64,000 bases of DNA, taken from NCBI RefSeq assembly GCF_047496725.1, contig NC_132976.1, positions 7,920,001 through 7,984,000 of the forward strand, given 5' to 3'. The stretch is from Anoplolepis gracilipes. Its lineage: Eukaryota; Arthropoda; Insecta; Hymenoptera; Formicidae. Each line of letters opens with the position of its first letter. Within the stretch, counting starts at the first letter, position 1. The notes beneath the pieces were generated by a model. It did not search any database, was not told where the DNA came from, and saw only the letters and a program-made list of their open reading frames with translations. Position numbers and translations under genes: made by a program. Below, one piece after another: positions 24,770 to 38,599 of the stretch.

Positions 24770-24939
24770 CTGTTCCTTTATTCTACCCTCGGTTTTCGCA
24801 TCGCGTTTTATCGCTCTTCATATCTACAAACGTCATTCTTTTTCATTCTCTTTCTCGGTTTTCTACATCGTATTATTTACTTTTGTTTGTCTCTCCTTGT
24901 ATTTCTTTTCCCCAGTGAATACTAGTTTACCTTTATGTG

Positions 24940-25018
<79 letters not shown>

Positions 25019-25290
25019 CTCTCTCCCTCTTTCTCTTTCTCTCATCGTTGTTTTTTCAATAGATCAATATTCTGTGTTATCTTTTATTTTTCTAATTTAT
25101 GCTATTCTTTGCCATTTTCTCCATCTCTTTCTAAATTCCTGTTTTCTTCTACATTATTTACGTTTGAGTTTGCCTTTCTTCATTCTTGCCACTCGAAGTG
25201 GATGTTTGTTCGCTTCCTCCCTCTTATCCCCGTTTCTTTCATTAGATCCATATCCTGTGTTATTTCTGCCTTTCTTACCTTTCGTCTGAG
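24770..25290 (+). repeat. Pyrimidine-rich tract with (CT)n core
   Basis: About half a kilobase is strongly biased to C and T on the plus strand, around a (CT)n run of about 70 bp at 24942-25012. It also contains an internal near-repeat (ATAGATCAATATTCTGTGTT at 25061 and TTAGATCCATATCCTGTGTT at about 25243). Pyrimidine bias resumes at 25640-25900. The long open frames across this region are by-products of the missing purines. Confidence 0.8.
24942..25012 (+). repeat. (CT)n microsatellite
   Basis: About 70 bp of uninterrupted CT, followed by CT/CTTT variants to about 25045. Confidence 0.95.
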
Positions 25291-25380
25291 ACGCGCTTGG
25301 CTCAGTTCAACGGCAAGGCCGAGGCAGTGAGTCGCGTTCTGTTGCCGCTATCGTCGAGAGAAGATTTTACAACGAGAGCC

Positions 25381-26600
25381 TTTACCTTGGTAAACGTTTA
25401 CGGTTGCCCCATTGCATCGAGGAATTGCTGTTCTCTTTCACTCCGTGCCAAGTGTTCCGGCGATGTGAGAGGGACGATCGGTGCTGTTTCAAAGGCGTTT
25501 TGCGTTTTATTGCCGCCAGACGCGCTACGAAAGTAACGCCTTCGTAGAATATTTTCACTCTTATGAAATGAGAATTGTGTGAGAAAAGATCATGGGGAGG
25601 AGGAAATCTGTCTTATCTCCAAGCGACCCTACCTCTCATTCCGTTCGATAAACGTCTCTGAACCTTACTTTTTTTTCTCCTTTTTTTTCGAGATATATCC
25701 TTGTTCAAGATCTTGTTCTCCTCTTCGCTTCCATTTCCTCTGCTTCTCCATCCCCTTCTATCGCGATCTTGGCATTCGTTTTTCGTTCCTTTTGCAGTTT
25801 CCACTTGTTGGTGGACATTTCCTTCTTTTCAGCTCCTTATCTGCACCCCTTTTAGTTCCGTCCGTTCTTCGTTTTCTTTTTCCTCCTATCTCCGTCGACG
25901 GCGCAGCTCTTGGGTATGGTATTCTTTTCTCTTGCAATCTGCTCACCACTTTTCAAAGTAGGGAGGTAATGTGTACCGGCTATCCCACTTAAGAATGGGT
26001 ATACAGTGAACGCGCCTTCACCTTGGTAAACGCTTTTCGTTACCACTAGAAGAGAGCCTTTGTTATATCTTTTTGGTTTAAAAATGCAATAATCGGCGCA
26101 AAACTTCAAAGAGTTGACTTTCCATGCATTTAGTATTTTTATATGCACATCACGTACGCACACGTTTATTTACTTTATAATTAATTTTGATAACTATTAT
26201 TTTTTAAATAATTATCTGTGTCGAAAAATATACTTTTATGGGATATTTCTCAGTTGTTTTATATGTTGCAATTTTTAATAATCTCACATAATCTTGCACA
26301 GTCAAAGAGAAATGAATTTTATTCTGACGAAAGCAAAATGATAAATAATATTTTTTTTTTTTCGGAAATACCGTAATTTGTAAATTTCTTTCCTGTCTTT
26401 TTTGCTTTGTTTTGTCTTTCGGCTTTTATATTTTTTTTATTCACACTTCTATTGGTAGTTCTTTTCTCACGCGCGGTGTCCCTTTCCGGCGCAATCTGCT
26501 CGCCACTCGACGTCAAAAGGAGGAGCAGGAGTAAGTAGCAGCCTGCTTTAAAAGATGGTGCACAATGTACTTTTACCTTGGTAAATGTTTACGGTTGGCC
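25381..26600 (+). repeat. Three diverged copies of a duplicated segment
   Basis: The motif TTACCTTGGTAAACGTTTAC occurs at 25382 and recurs in diverged form at 26018 and 26573. For the second and third copies a further block, GCAATCTGCTC[A/G]CCACT, lies at 25934 and 26491, giving nearly the same spacing to the motif (82 and 81 bases). The first copy lacks a clear upstream block. The period is about 555-635 bp. TTACCTTGGTAA is itself close to palindromic. Confidence 0.65.
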
Positions 26601-27487
26601 AGTAGTCTTTTATACGAGACTACATGGCACTTGTATTGAATCACTTAGAGTGACAGAAGAAGGATTCTTTAGGGACATTTTGTCACGTTCCTTTTAAAAA
26701 ATAGGAGATAACCTTCCGTGTTAAATATTAGTCGTTGAGGCAATTATGAAACTGTAATCGTAATGTTTAGATAATAATTGTTTGTGATAAAATTTACATA
26801 TTTTATATATTTATTATTGCAAAGAAAAATGTTTTATAATAATAATTAATTTAGAAGATATTATTGAAACATCTCATTCAATGGACATATACATTTGTAT
26901 ATATACAATGTGTATGTATGTATGTATATAGCAAGAAATTTTAATAATATCACATGTAAATTAATTATTATTGTAAAGAATTTTATTTCGTAATAATAAA
27001 TTAATTAAATTTAATTTACATGTTTACTTAATTATACATTATAATTTTTACTTTAATGTCTTACCATTAGCAAATTACATTTCGCACATGGACAAATTCT
27101 ATATCAAAGACGGATTTCTCTTACGTGAGATTCATAGACAGAGATATTCTACAAATGTATTCAATTACAAAAGAGTCTCCGTCAGTATCTAACATAATAA
27201 ATAGTTCTTTTATTTACGAGAGAGAATTTCATAAGTTTCATGCATCTGGCGTTCGGGTAGTAATAATAATACGCACACAAGAGAAAAGCAGTATGCAGCA
27301 CAATGCGTATATATTCCCGCGGTCATGTCATTCTATGCAGCAAACCTTATATATCGTAACGAGAGAGTGTGTATGTGTGTATATGCGTGTGTGTGTATAT
27401 ATACGTAGGTATGTGTTTATTCCGCAATCTCCGTTGCTACCGGTTAGTGGAGAGAAAGGTGCTGCTTTCCAGCAACTCTCAGACAAC

Positions 27488-27505
27488 GCGAGAGAAAGAG
27501 AGAGA

Positions 27506-27537
<32 letters not shown>

Positions 27538-27550
27538 AGGAAAGAGGGAG
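27488..27550 (+). repeat. GA-rich microsatellite
   Basis: GAGA/GAAA run; a GT/TA-rich run lies upstream at about 27365-27416. The 167- and 90-codon frames here follow from these repeats. Confidence 0.9.
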
Positions 27551-28025
27551 AAAGCTCGGGTCCCTTCGTGCTCTCTTACAACGGACCTCTCGCCACACCT
27601 CTTCCCTACCCCTCAAGAAACAATATAATGTGATTTACTAGACCATTACTGCCACTGTACTTTCCGAGTAGCGGCGCCTAGGTGCGGTGCACCGACCTTC
27701 CACAGACAAGCCGCGCTTACCGTAGTCACGTATAACTGAGACTACTATTCTCTATCTCATCTACCTTCTTCTCCGATGTAGCGCCTTCGTTCTCCACTTT
27801 GCTTCTTCGCCCTCGTAATCGCTTTTATACTTTTCGCTTTCTATATCCGTCAAATCGGATGCTAAAATGTAGAATAGAAACGAGTTAGTACTCTGAAGAG
27901 AATGATAGACATTATAACGTAGATGTCACATAGTGGCCATTTATTTAAATATCAAACAGTTAACAATAAATTGAATCAACTCTTGGATGATACAATATGC
28001 GTTTTTATTAAAATCATCATGTAAT

Positions 28026-28290
28026 GGATTATCTCGTAATACGAATTGTACATTTATATAATAGTAATCATTCAAAATGTACTGAAGTTAACAGTCATCA
28101 AAATTTACTACATAACGATAAATTACACGGAAATATCAAAATCAAGTAAAGAGTTATCTCGTAATGTGAACTGTACATTTATATGATATAGTATTATCAT
28201 TTAAAATCTATTAAACCTAAATAATCATTTTGAATGATAGTAATTATTCAAAATATATTAAAGCTAAATAGTTACATCAAAATTAACATT
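28026..28290 (+). repeat. Short tandem duplication of an AT-rich unit
   Basis: GGATTATCTCGTAATACGAA then TTGTACATTTATATAATAG (from 28027) is repeated as GAGTTATCTCGTAATGTGAA then CTGTACATTTATATGATA (from 28151), a period of about 124 bp. A partial third copy (ATAGTAATTATTCAAAATAT, from about 28238) repeats the later part of unit 1. A (TTA)n run follows at 28301-28320. Confidence 0.7.
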
Positions 28291-29639
28291 ACGTTACACC
28301 TATTATTATTATTATTATTACAAAATGTTTTAAAATTTACATAATGGTACGATATAATGTAAATTAAAATGAGCAAATCGTGCAGCATGTTCGAAAATTC
28401 TATCGTGCATAAAATTATTCGCGGGAGGATTGATCGGTGTTCTTTGGTAACTGATCTATGATCTGACGTTTCGAACATGTATCGGATATCGATGCATAGA
28501 ATCGTAACTGCACCAGCACTCTTAACGCTCTGCTTTTCACATGGATATATCGTCGGGTGTTCGGCCGTAAAACTCGAATCGGCGTAGCTAATTCTTTATC
28601 GCAATCGACACACATGCTCTCTCACGCGACTGAGTTTCTCTCGAGATTCTGATCGGGTTGTTTTTTTTTTTTTCGAATAGCAGACAGCAAGTTGTTTTGT
28701 CCAACGAATTTGTTTTGCTCTGTGTTTCTATGAGAAATATTTTTGTATATTAAAAAATTAATTTAATCAATTTAGAAATTATTAAAGCTGGGCCATTTTT
28801 TCAATTAATATTAAGATTAATTTGCATAAAATTCTTTACTATCGTTTCTATGAATACGCATCAAAATTAATTCTCTTATGTCTTTAATAATTTTATATCT
28901 GCATAAGTCTTGATATCATTGCAACTGCAACCGAGAAAACGACCTAAAAGCCTATGGAACCACAGTGATGTTCTAACATATTCATGATATTCGACGTTAT
29001 GTTGAATCATAAAATTGGAAATTGCGTAACTAATATCTTCTCTTAAAAAAATATTCTGACTCTTTAGATACTCAAATTAATCCGCTTCCTTTGGCTATTT
29101 TCATTAATCAAGCTACGAAACGCAATGGCGCATTTCATATCGTCGGTTGATTGATTCAATATTTAAGTTAATCACACCATCGTACCCTTTGAGCTCGGCG
29201 AAAGAGTTTTGAATACGATATATATTGAAGTTTGATCCTCTCTCTTTTCATAAAATAAAGAATTATATTTTCTCATTTCGCGCTTCGTATATGCATGAAA
29301 ATTAAACACTGCTGCAGCTGAACGAATCAACTTGCTATGTTTTATTCGACCGTCGAGTTAAAATGCGAAAAATAAATAAAGATATACAAGTATTGTTTTT
29401 TTCGAATCGTACTTCAATATTAAATAACAGATTTAACAAGTGTGTATCCATCATTTACAATAACGCATACCTTTATTGAAAAATTTTCTGAGTTGTGAAT
29501 CGATAATTAGTTATTGAATTGCTTCAACCCGAGTTATCATGATAGTGTTACAGTGTAAATTCGACACGGTTCTTTCCTAGCCTTTTCTTACCCTTTCGTT
29601 AACAATCGCCACTAATACATAACACGACAATATGTTTAT

Positions 29640-30420
29640 GTAATACATATTGGGGCGAACGCGCGTCACCGTTCGAACCGATGATCGATAGGACCATTAT
29701 CAATCAAATTGGTTTAGAATTCGCGTAAGATTGACGGCAATTCGGAGCAAAGTTCAAGGCTACATTCGAGCCGGCAACGTGCGATCTTTCGCTTCTGGTG
29801 GAATCTCCGCCGTGGGGCAATACGTTTCCCGACATTTCTTGTCGTCGTTCCCTCCCTCGCAACCCTGTCGCCGGCCGTTTGTCGGTCCCCGCGCCGCCAT
29901 TCGTTCTCCCCCGCGGGAGCGGCAATTCAGCTTAGCCGGGGCTGAAATAGCGGTTTCCGCCGCGCAAAAATAGCCGCCAGGAGTGCACCTACCGTCCTCG
30001 CCCACGCAGTATCAAAATGTTGAAAGAGAGGGAGAACTAGATAGGCAGAGGGAGAAAAAGGAGAGAGAGAGAGAGAGAGAAAACTTTTGACATATAGAGC
30101 GGAAGGGGGAGAGAAACCGATGAAACGAGGGTCGACGGTGTGTCTCGCGGCTGCTTTGCATATCCCTGGCGATGGATCCGCTAAATCTGCGGAGCGATCG
30201 ATCTTTTCTTCGCTTTCTATACCTTTTTTTTCCCCCCATCGTCCGTGGGCACCTTCTCGTGGGAAATCGCGGCGAATCGACGATCCCGACGTTCGATATC
30301 ACCCGCACGTATCCGTACAAAGCGGATTATGTTTATTTTTAGGCAGTCGGTTGCGGCACGCATAAACCCTCTCTGGCGAGTTGTTTCGATCTCGAAGAAT
30401 GCGCTTTGAATGTAAACGAG
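29640..30420. other. Most GC-rich island of the window
   Basis: This stretch is rich in G, C and CpG, especially 29730-30010 (for example CCGGCCGTTTG, CCCCGCGCCGCC, CCCCCGCGGGAG), and contains a (GA)n run at 30061-30080. Several frames on both strands are open at once, as expected from few stop-forming AT triplets, and none has a recognisable domain. It could be a promoter, enhancer or first-exon region. No TATA box or clear splice pair decides between these. Confidence 0.5.
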
Positions 30421-33400
30421 GACGTAAATTTCTTTTTTTATGTAATGGCGCGTTTCATTTTACCGTAAGTATGTTCATGCTGCTGATATCTCTGAATTTA
30501 GTTTAGTCGCAGTATGTTTGAAATGCAACTAAAATTTAATTATTTTTTTCATATTTTTATATCGAATGCTAGATAATTAAAATGTGGAAATAGATAAGAA
30601 TGCAGAGTAAAGAAAAAAAAAGGAAAAGAACAAGATAAATAATGAGTTCATAATATAACATGAAGAATAGCACTTTATAAAACTAGGGTGTATTCGTCGT
30701 CTGCTCTAGAGTTCTGGAAGATATCATCGGGTACGAGGAAGCACTAAATATGTCATTCAAAGTATCTAAAATCTTGGTTGCAGTTGTATTCCGTGTCTAT
30801 TAAAATTATGTTAAGAAAGTTTGCGACGCGAGAGAAACTTACTCAAGTTAATAATTTCTACGACAGGGCGTAAATTAATTCAGTCTGCCGTGAAAACTTT
30901 AGGATATTTAAGTATTTATAAGATCAATCTATTTTGCTAGTAGTAATACACAGTACATCAACTTTTATCGGGAGATACGCTTTTTTTACGTACTATTTTT
31001 ATATTTTGCTCTTGGGAAATCACATCGATTCGATATCCGTTTCTGCTTCTGTAAATATCTCTGTAAAACAGATTTTGTGATTTTATATAAATCCTTTTAA
31101 TCGAAATATTTTGACTAAGGTAAGGAATCTTATATAAGTGAAAGAGAATTAAACGAACAATTTCTAATTTGGAATTTTTCTTTGCACAAGTTTAAACACA
31201 GATAATCGCATCACATTAATACTTACATTAACTTTTAATTATTAATCAAATTTCTATTAATCACATTGTGCTCGATATATTCTATAAAAAGAGTCTATAA
31301 TATATATCTGTTATCTGTAATACATATATATATAGGTTTAGAAGAATTATATATTAAATAGAATCTTCGAGAATGTTAATAAGAATTTATTGCGATAATA
31401 TGATAACGTTTATAAATAAAAATAGTATCGACTATTTGTTATTTATTTTTTTAAACGTGCTAATATTTACATAAAATTTACATCTTTATTTTAGATCTTA
31501 ATTAATAAATTGAATAAAATTATTGAAAGACAAAGTATAATGCATTTTCGCTATGTAAAATTGATTTACAAATACATTTAATGGTATTATATGCTTAATT
31601 TATGCTGGGTTTTACAATTAAAAGTAATTAATACATCTATTTCACAAACGCGATTCAGGCTGTAATTATTCATGAAATATGCGTCTTCGCCGGTCGGTAG
31701 TTGCCCTTTAATTGTCATTCTCGCCGACTATTTTCGATTCTGTGGAAAGAAAGCATCGATAAGATCGAGAAGTGGGATTTATCGTCGGTTTCATGCCACC
31801 CTCAACAACGATCTCCCTAATCTCGCTTCTAATCTCTCGAACGCCGACGGGTTTCCTAAGAAGAGAAGCGTCGCGAAACGGAAAAGAGGAGATATATATT
31901 GTGCATTCTCGTCGTCTCTAAGAATTCGTTTTTCGAATTTATCGCGCGTTGATTTAATTAAATCTCCGGCAAGCGGGCACATTCGTTGGCGGCAGCGCTT
32001 GGCATGGTCGTCCCTTTTTCTTAATTAACCACCACGTCTGGACCACGACTCGACGCAACACCGGATAAGGGAAAAGAGTAAACGGTTTGGTCAGTCTTTC
32101 ACACACTTTATGATGTTATAGATTTACTAATATATAGGATATCTTTGATTTATTCAAGGAGGAATATTAGAAAATTATTGAGAGATATTAGAAAATTACC
32201 GACAAAAATTATTTCAACAAATTTCAATAAAATTTGAAAATAATAATTTTTTTTTAAAATAAATATTAATTAGTCCCAAAAGTTTGTTTATACGATATTT
32301 TATATTTATTATTTTTAAACTTTCCCAATTTAGCAACGATCTCGGGGTAAAAGATCGTCAAATTATTATTGACTATTGAATCCCACGAGGAAAACGATTG
32401 ATGATGCCAGCGAAACCGCGTGATATAATTGTTGACCAGATGTACAATATATTTTGACGATGACAAACGTGCGTATATGTATATGTATAGTATACATCCA
32501 TGAGCACGGGTTTTCATGTGTCAACAAATTCCGAGAATAACTAAAACAGCACATTTTTAGCATTTAATAGCTTTTTTCTCTTCCCTTTCTTTCTCTTTTT
32601 CATCGCTATCAGATATAATGATAGCGATAAAAAAGTATATTTCAGCGGTTATTATCGAAGTGTTCCGCATAATTCCATATAAAAATGTTCATGCTTACAT
32701 CATTGTAGTTATATTTTTAAAAACGCACATGTTTTTTAAATATATATGTGATCTAAAAAAATTATATTTTAAACTGTTTCTATTTCTCGATAGTTTTAAT
32801 TATTAATTATTAAATATATTATTTTTGATACAGCAGAATAATATACTTTTTAATTCTCACAATTTTTTTTTATAAATACTAACTTTTTGTTAATTTACTA
32901 ATTAATGTAATTTATTAATAATATTCCACGTACGTATATTTTAGTTAAAGAATCAATTAAAATCTGAATTGGTATTTTTTATTAAAATATAATAAAGTGC
33001 ATTATTTTTAAGTCTTTCGTTAATGAGATTTTTGCAAGAATAATTTATGGTTTAATGTTTATATAAGCAACGTTTACATCGTATAAATGAATAAAATTCT
33101 ACCTTAGAAACGCGAGATTAAATGTAAAGTAGTACTTTACAGTGGTAGGATTGAATAATGCGATTAAATCAATATACGTATTAATATCTTTCAAAGCAAT
33201 TGACTGCAAGACGATTTCCAAAGTGAGAACTACGAGTCTTCTCACCGCAAAGAGCAGAAAAATTTCGTCGAACTCTTTTAAAAGTCAAATTGGTCGGGAT
33301 AAATTGAACCATCGCTCGTGCCCATCTTCTTTCTTCTAGAAATTTTACGGAAATAAAAAGGGAAAGAGCACACAGGAGAGTCGAAGATCCGCGAAGGCAT

Positions 33401-33854
33401 GCGGTTAATGCTATTATCGGAATTAATGCTTTAGGTATCTCTGTAGGAAGCTATTCGAACAATCTTATCACGACGAACTTATTATTCTCCATTAGATAGA
33501 GAAAGGCAGCAGAAAAGTGAGAGATAGAGAGAGAGACTGTTTTAAGTAGTTCGTCCATTTTAACTGTCTCACCTACCAGCTCCTTCTAGTTGACCCAGAA
33601 TGCTTGCGCGTGTTTCGCATCAGGGTGAACCCGGGGGGTAGTTAAATTTGTAATTTAAATCAATGTTAATCTTAGAACTACGCTGTAACATACACACACA
33701 TACATACACAGACTGAGCCAAGATTCATTGCAGACGTTCGGCAAAAAGACGCTTATCAGTGGAATTGGCCGAGAAGAGACCTCGCGCAACTTTTGAGATA
33801 GAAGCCTTTAGCCATATTGTCTTTCCTGCAATAGATTAAAGGAGTAATCTTCTT

Positions 33855-33856
33855 TC

Positions 33857-33887
<31 letters not shown>

Positions 33888-33888
33888 A
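33855..33888 (+). repeat. (CA)n microsatellite
   Basis: ACATACATA then uninterrupted CA. Confidence 0.95.
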
Positions 33889-36800
33889 TCAATACGATCA
33901 CAAGATCAATATTATCTTATAATCTTGATAATTTACTTAATGTCACTGATGATTTAAAAGCGACATTCAATATAGAATTAAAATGTAAAACAAAACATAT
34001 TTGTTTTTATTGAAATTTTATTATTGTAACAATAAAAAAATATTAATGTGAAAGTAACAAATAATAATTTATTAGTAAATTTAGTTTCGTTTAAAAAGCA
34101 TTCAATATTAATCAATTTTTACTTATTATTACATGGTAGAATATATGCATGATTTATAATTCAAAAAATGTTTTAGAAACGTTAAAATATATGTATATTG
34201 ATTCTTATAGAAAAAAGAAGGATGGAAAGGAAGGAGAGAGAGAGAACGAGAATACGAGATATGATTGGAATAATATTCTGTAGCAAATTATTAATGATAT
34301 TCAGAATATTCACATAGAAAATATATTAAGAAATGTAGACAGGAATGTATAATAGAATATATATTTGTATTTTATTTTAGGGAGTTCTATTTTAGAAAAT
34401 TCTATTTTTTCCTTTGATTTGTGAGAAACATTTGCGATCTGAATTTTCTGTTCACGAGTGATATTCTCGTTGAGATTCGCGTTCGCTATTCTTTTAACGA
34501 CGCTATTCGTCGCCGACTGTGATCGCCGCGAAATGTCTTCTTTATCTACGACGCTTGACGTTTACAGCGTGCTTGGTAACCATACTACGGTCGCATATAT
34601 TGGATGCTTACGTGTGTTGCCTGCTCGTTAGAGAGAAACTATCGCTTCACACTCTGAGATTTACGGAAGCTTTCGCATGCATGACTTAAACCATTTTGCG
34701 CGTATAAAATTGATGTGCATGCTTCACATGTTTTTATTAAAATATACATATTATTCATCTATTCTTTATATACATATATATATACTCACTTATATATTAA
34801 TATACTATTTTATATATTCTCTTATATTAATTTTGACACACGATGCATATAAAATATAAAATATAAACATTTAAAAAAAGGAAATATATTCAATTAGGTT
34901 TTTGGAATTATAATTCTGAACATTCTAATTTTCAAATTAGTTATTTAATAATCTCTCTTAGTAATTATTAGCAATATATATAAAAATACAAGAATATAAG
35001 AAGAAAAATTAATCATATGTAATAAGTATAATGTTATATCGTTTATAACTGCTAATAATATACTTATAAATTTCTTTCACAAAGCATTAAAACATAAATA
35101 TAATATATATTTTTATAATTTATATTAAGAACTGTATGGATCTATTGTTATTCTTTTAAGGTAAAACAAATATATAGTGTACATATATAGTGTAAATATA
35201 TAACAAATATATAGTAAAAATATATATTTATAGTGGAATTGGTAATCGTTTTTCGTCGGTTGTCTGCAAGACAAATATCAGCTCGCTACCGACGAGCTCG
35301 ATTATATCGGTCTGAGTAAAGAGAACGAAAGCTGTAGCTTTCCTAAATCTTTGGTGATTTTAGATTCTTTTTTTCTTTCTGTTTTTCACGAGAAACATAG
35401 GCGAAACAAAGTTATATACGTTTGAGAATGTATCTAACAGTTAAATGTTAATGTATTTCTGGTTCAATCAATTATTGGATTTCTACGAGTGCTACGAACG
35501 GCTGCAGAATGAAAAGCTCTTTGCTCATTCTTGTTTGTGTCTTTTTCACGTAGTTTCCTTCATGTAATACGTTCCTAAATTCCAGTATAAAACATTTCTC
35601 TAGCGATTACACGTTTCTTGTAATGATAATGAAAAATACAAAATCTTGTGTGAAATATTTAGTTTGAGTTTACGATTACTATTAGTTTAAGTTTATTATT
35701 ACGATATCTTAATACATTAACGAACGTAATCTGTCTAGTATTCAAGCTTGGCAAGCGATATATTATATAATAATGATATGATGAGATAAGAAATATAGAT
35801 GATTCTAAAAAAAAATTAAAAAATCTCACCGATTCATTTTCTTTCTCGTTTCAATTTATCTTATTAATTCTTCTGATCAACGGCTGCTTATTTTCATGGT
35901 CAATTATTACATTTTCTGTAACACAAGCTTTGCATCTTAATTATTATTTAAATCTATCTACATATTGGTATAAAGTTTATTAATGAACATAATAATAGAA
36001 GAATACACTGCTATTACCTTTAGTTAAAAAGTAATATAAATTGTTAATCGAAATTTTTCATTAAACGTTTCTCGTTGTATATAGAATTCTTTCTGTATCG
36101 CGATATTTTCTCTTCTGCAATATCATGTAATTATTACACTCTTTGGTAAATCAACCCTACAGGCACACAATTCGATAGCACAAAGTATCGTACAGTTTTA
36201 TTTTATCGACTTTCGCGATGGTAATAACGATGATAAAAATATTGCAAAAGCTGCCCGGCAACTAAATTCGATTTAATACTTTTTACAATTTGATTTTTAT
36301 GCCACCGCTGTTCTTTCCCACCGATTGAATTAGGAAGCGAACAATCGTCGCGTGCGAATCATTCCTCTGCATACGCTGCACTTAATTCAATTGCCGATAT
36401 ATATATATGTACCAATATGCACGGCAAGCGCATGTCTGTTCCCACAGGAGGTTTTCCATACGAGCATACATGCGTGTTATGCGTAAGCATAGGAGTATAT
36501 AGTCGCGCGGACAAGTCTATATGCACGTTCGTCATTATAACCATATGTTGCAAAATGCAGCCATCGGGGAAATGCAAATTGAAAATTGAATATTATCCAT
36601 GTCTCCGTCGGTCTCGATGCCTTATTGCTTAGTCCCTTTCATGCTAATTCTCACTTATGTGAATTTGAGGGATATTCTCATTAATTCGCTATTCAAAACA
36701 CTGAATGTAATCCGGCTTTTCCAGCAAAATATGAAATTCAGAGCATGGATTATTAGGCTCATAATAACTTGTCCATTATGCTCGTACAATATCTTAATTC

Positions 36801-37284
36801 TAGTAAATAATTTTTATCGTTATATTATGGTATTTTGAAACATGTACGACAAAAATGAAATGCACTAGGAAATGCTCAGGCAATAAAAATTATTCACTTA
36901 AAAGTTAAAACTAAAATAATGGGAAAATTAATTTTAAGAAGGAATAAACTTAAATTATTTTTTGTAGTAATAGGTTAAAAAATTCCTTTCAATGTTTTTA
37001 ACTATAAAATAACTGTTTTCAGTTATCAGTACGATGTGCATGTCAAAATGGTCAGATTTATGTATATTGCAAATTTTATATTCATAGTATGGCAGTGTTT
37101 CATCGTGAATTCCTTCATTGATAGGACGCCGAGGAAACAGACGAAATGATTTTCTTCGGGAAAATACGACCCCCTTTGTCCCATCAAGTTCTTCAAAAGA
37201 TCCCCCCAGTCCACCGAGACTCTTTTCGGTCGATGCAAAAAGGAAACTCGGCGAGTTATGATTTATTGTAACGGTGAAACGAAA

Positions 37285-37346
37285 ACGAGAGATGAAGAGA
37301 CTGAGAAAGAAAGAGAGAGAGGAGAGGGGGGGAAGGGGGAGAAGCA
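37285..37346 (+). repeat. Polypurine tract
   Basis: About 60 bases almost entirely A and G, including GAGAGAGAGGAGAGGGGGGG. A similar tract lies at 44911-44950. Such tracts can form triplex DNA. Confidence 0.85.
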
Positions 37347-38599
37347 CGGATATGTATTACATACGCACGCGCGGGAATATCTACATGTATGACGTGCTGC
37401 AGCAGGTCACACATAGTTGGTGCAGGGAATGCACCAGGTGAGCCATGGTTCACATGGGAAATGAATGTTCTGTCGCGGACGGAACATGCTGTGAACATAC
37501 GGGAAGCTTCATCCACTGAAAGCTGCGCACGACTGTAGAATAGATTATAGGGTTACGTTAAAATTCTGTTGTAAATTTTTTAAATCGAATTTTTTTCTTT
37601 CCATGCATTTGTCTTGCATGTGACAATTATTTAATATGGTAGTATTATTCTCGAATTTTAAATCTTACAATGTCGAAACTCTATTGAATGTGAATTTAGC
37701 AGAGAGCATACATTTTAATAGAATACATTAAAAAAATAGAATACAAAATTAAATAAAAAAAATATATAACAAATTGTTATAGAACACAATTGAAAAGATT
37801 AAATTATATTTAATTTAAAAAAATAATAATTATCAATAAATATTAGTAAAAAAAGAACTATTTATGTTATTTTTTAAATTCTTTTAAAGTTGCGGAATTT
37901 CATAATTTTTTTATTAAAATCCACGGTAACAATTGATATTTCTCTGTAAAAACCTTTGCAAAAACTGGTCTTTTCTTAAGGTAAATAGAAAATTTTTGTT
38001 ATCAATTAAAAATATTTTCTAATTTAAGTGTTCTCTTTATCTAAAATAAGATTTGTAATAGATTAGGTATCGACATAACAAATAAATTAAAAGTTTTTTG
38101 TTAAATGTTAAATAGTAAACGCAAGCCTATATTGGCAAAAATTTTTAATTCTGTTAACATTATATTTTTCTTATTAAACTAAAAATTAATGTAAAATTTA
38201 ATAATACTTACATCTTCAAAGTTTTTGTTTTAATTTCACATATTAATTGAATTAAAAAAGTTATTATTATATATATTTATTTCATTTTTTAACTATATGT
38301 AAGTTAGTGATTTATTAATTAAAGATTTATTAAAAATATTTTTTTGCATAAATTTTTATATAAACATATTTTAGTATTACGTATTTTTATATAATTTTTG
38401 CCAGCTTATTCCCTATTGGATAAAGTCTGGAACAGAATTTACCATAAAATTTACCATGAAAACTAGAATTTACCATGGTTTTTTCCATTCATTGGCCTTT
38501 TCTCTGCATTATTTTTAATAAATGAAAAAGATAATAATCTGAAAACAATATCGGGAAAACGGTAAAGTTAGTAAGTGGATACTTTTTAAAATATATCGG

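Noticed and set aside
24765..25330. 174- and 131-codon frames on the plus strand rich in Leu-Ser repeats
   Set aside because: They are translations of a (CT)n run and pyrimidine-rich DNA; no start context, domain or splice evidence.
27125..27641. 167- and 90-codon frames rich in Arg-Glu repeats
   Set aside because: They are produced by GA-rich and GT-rich simple repeats.
29665..29685. B-box-like GGTTCGAAC on the minus strand
   Set aside because: No A box or cloverleaf around it.
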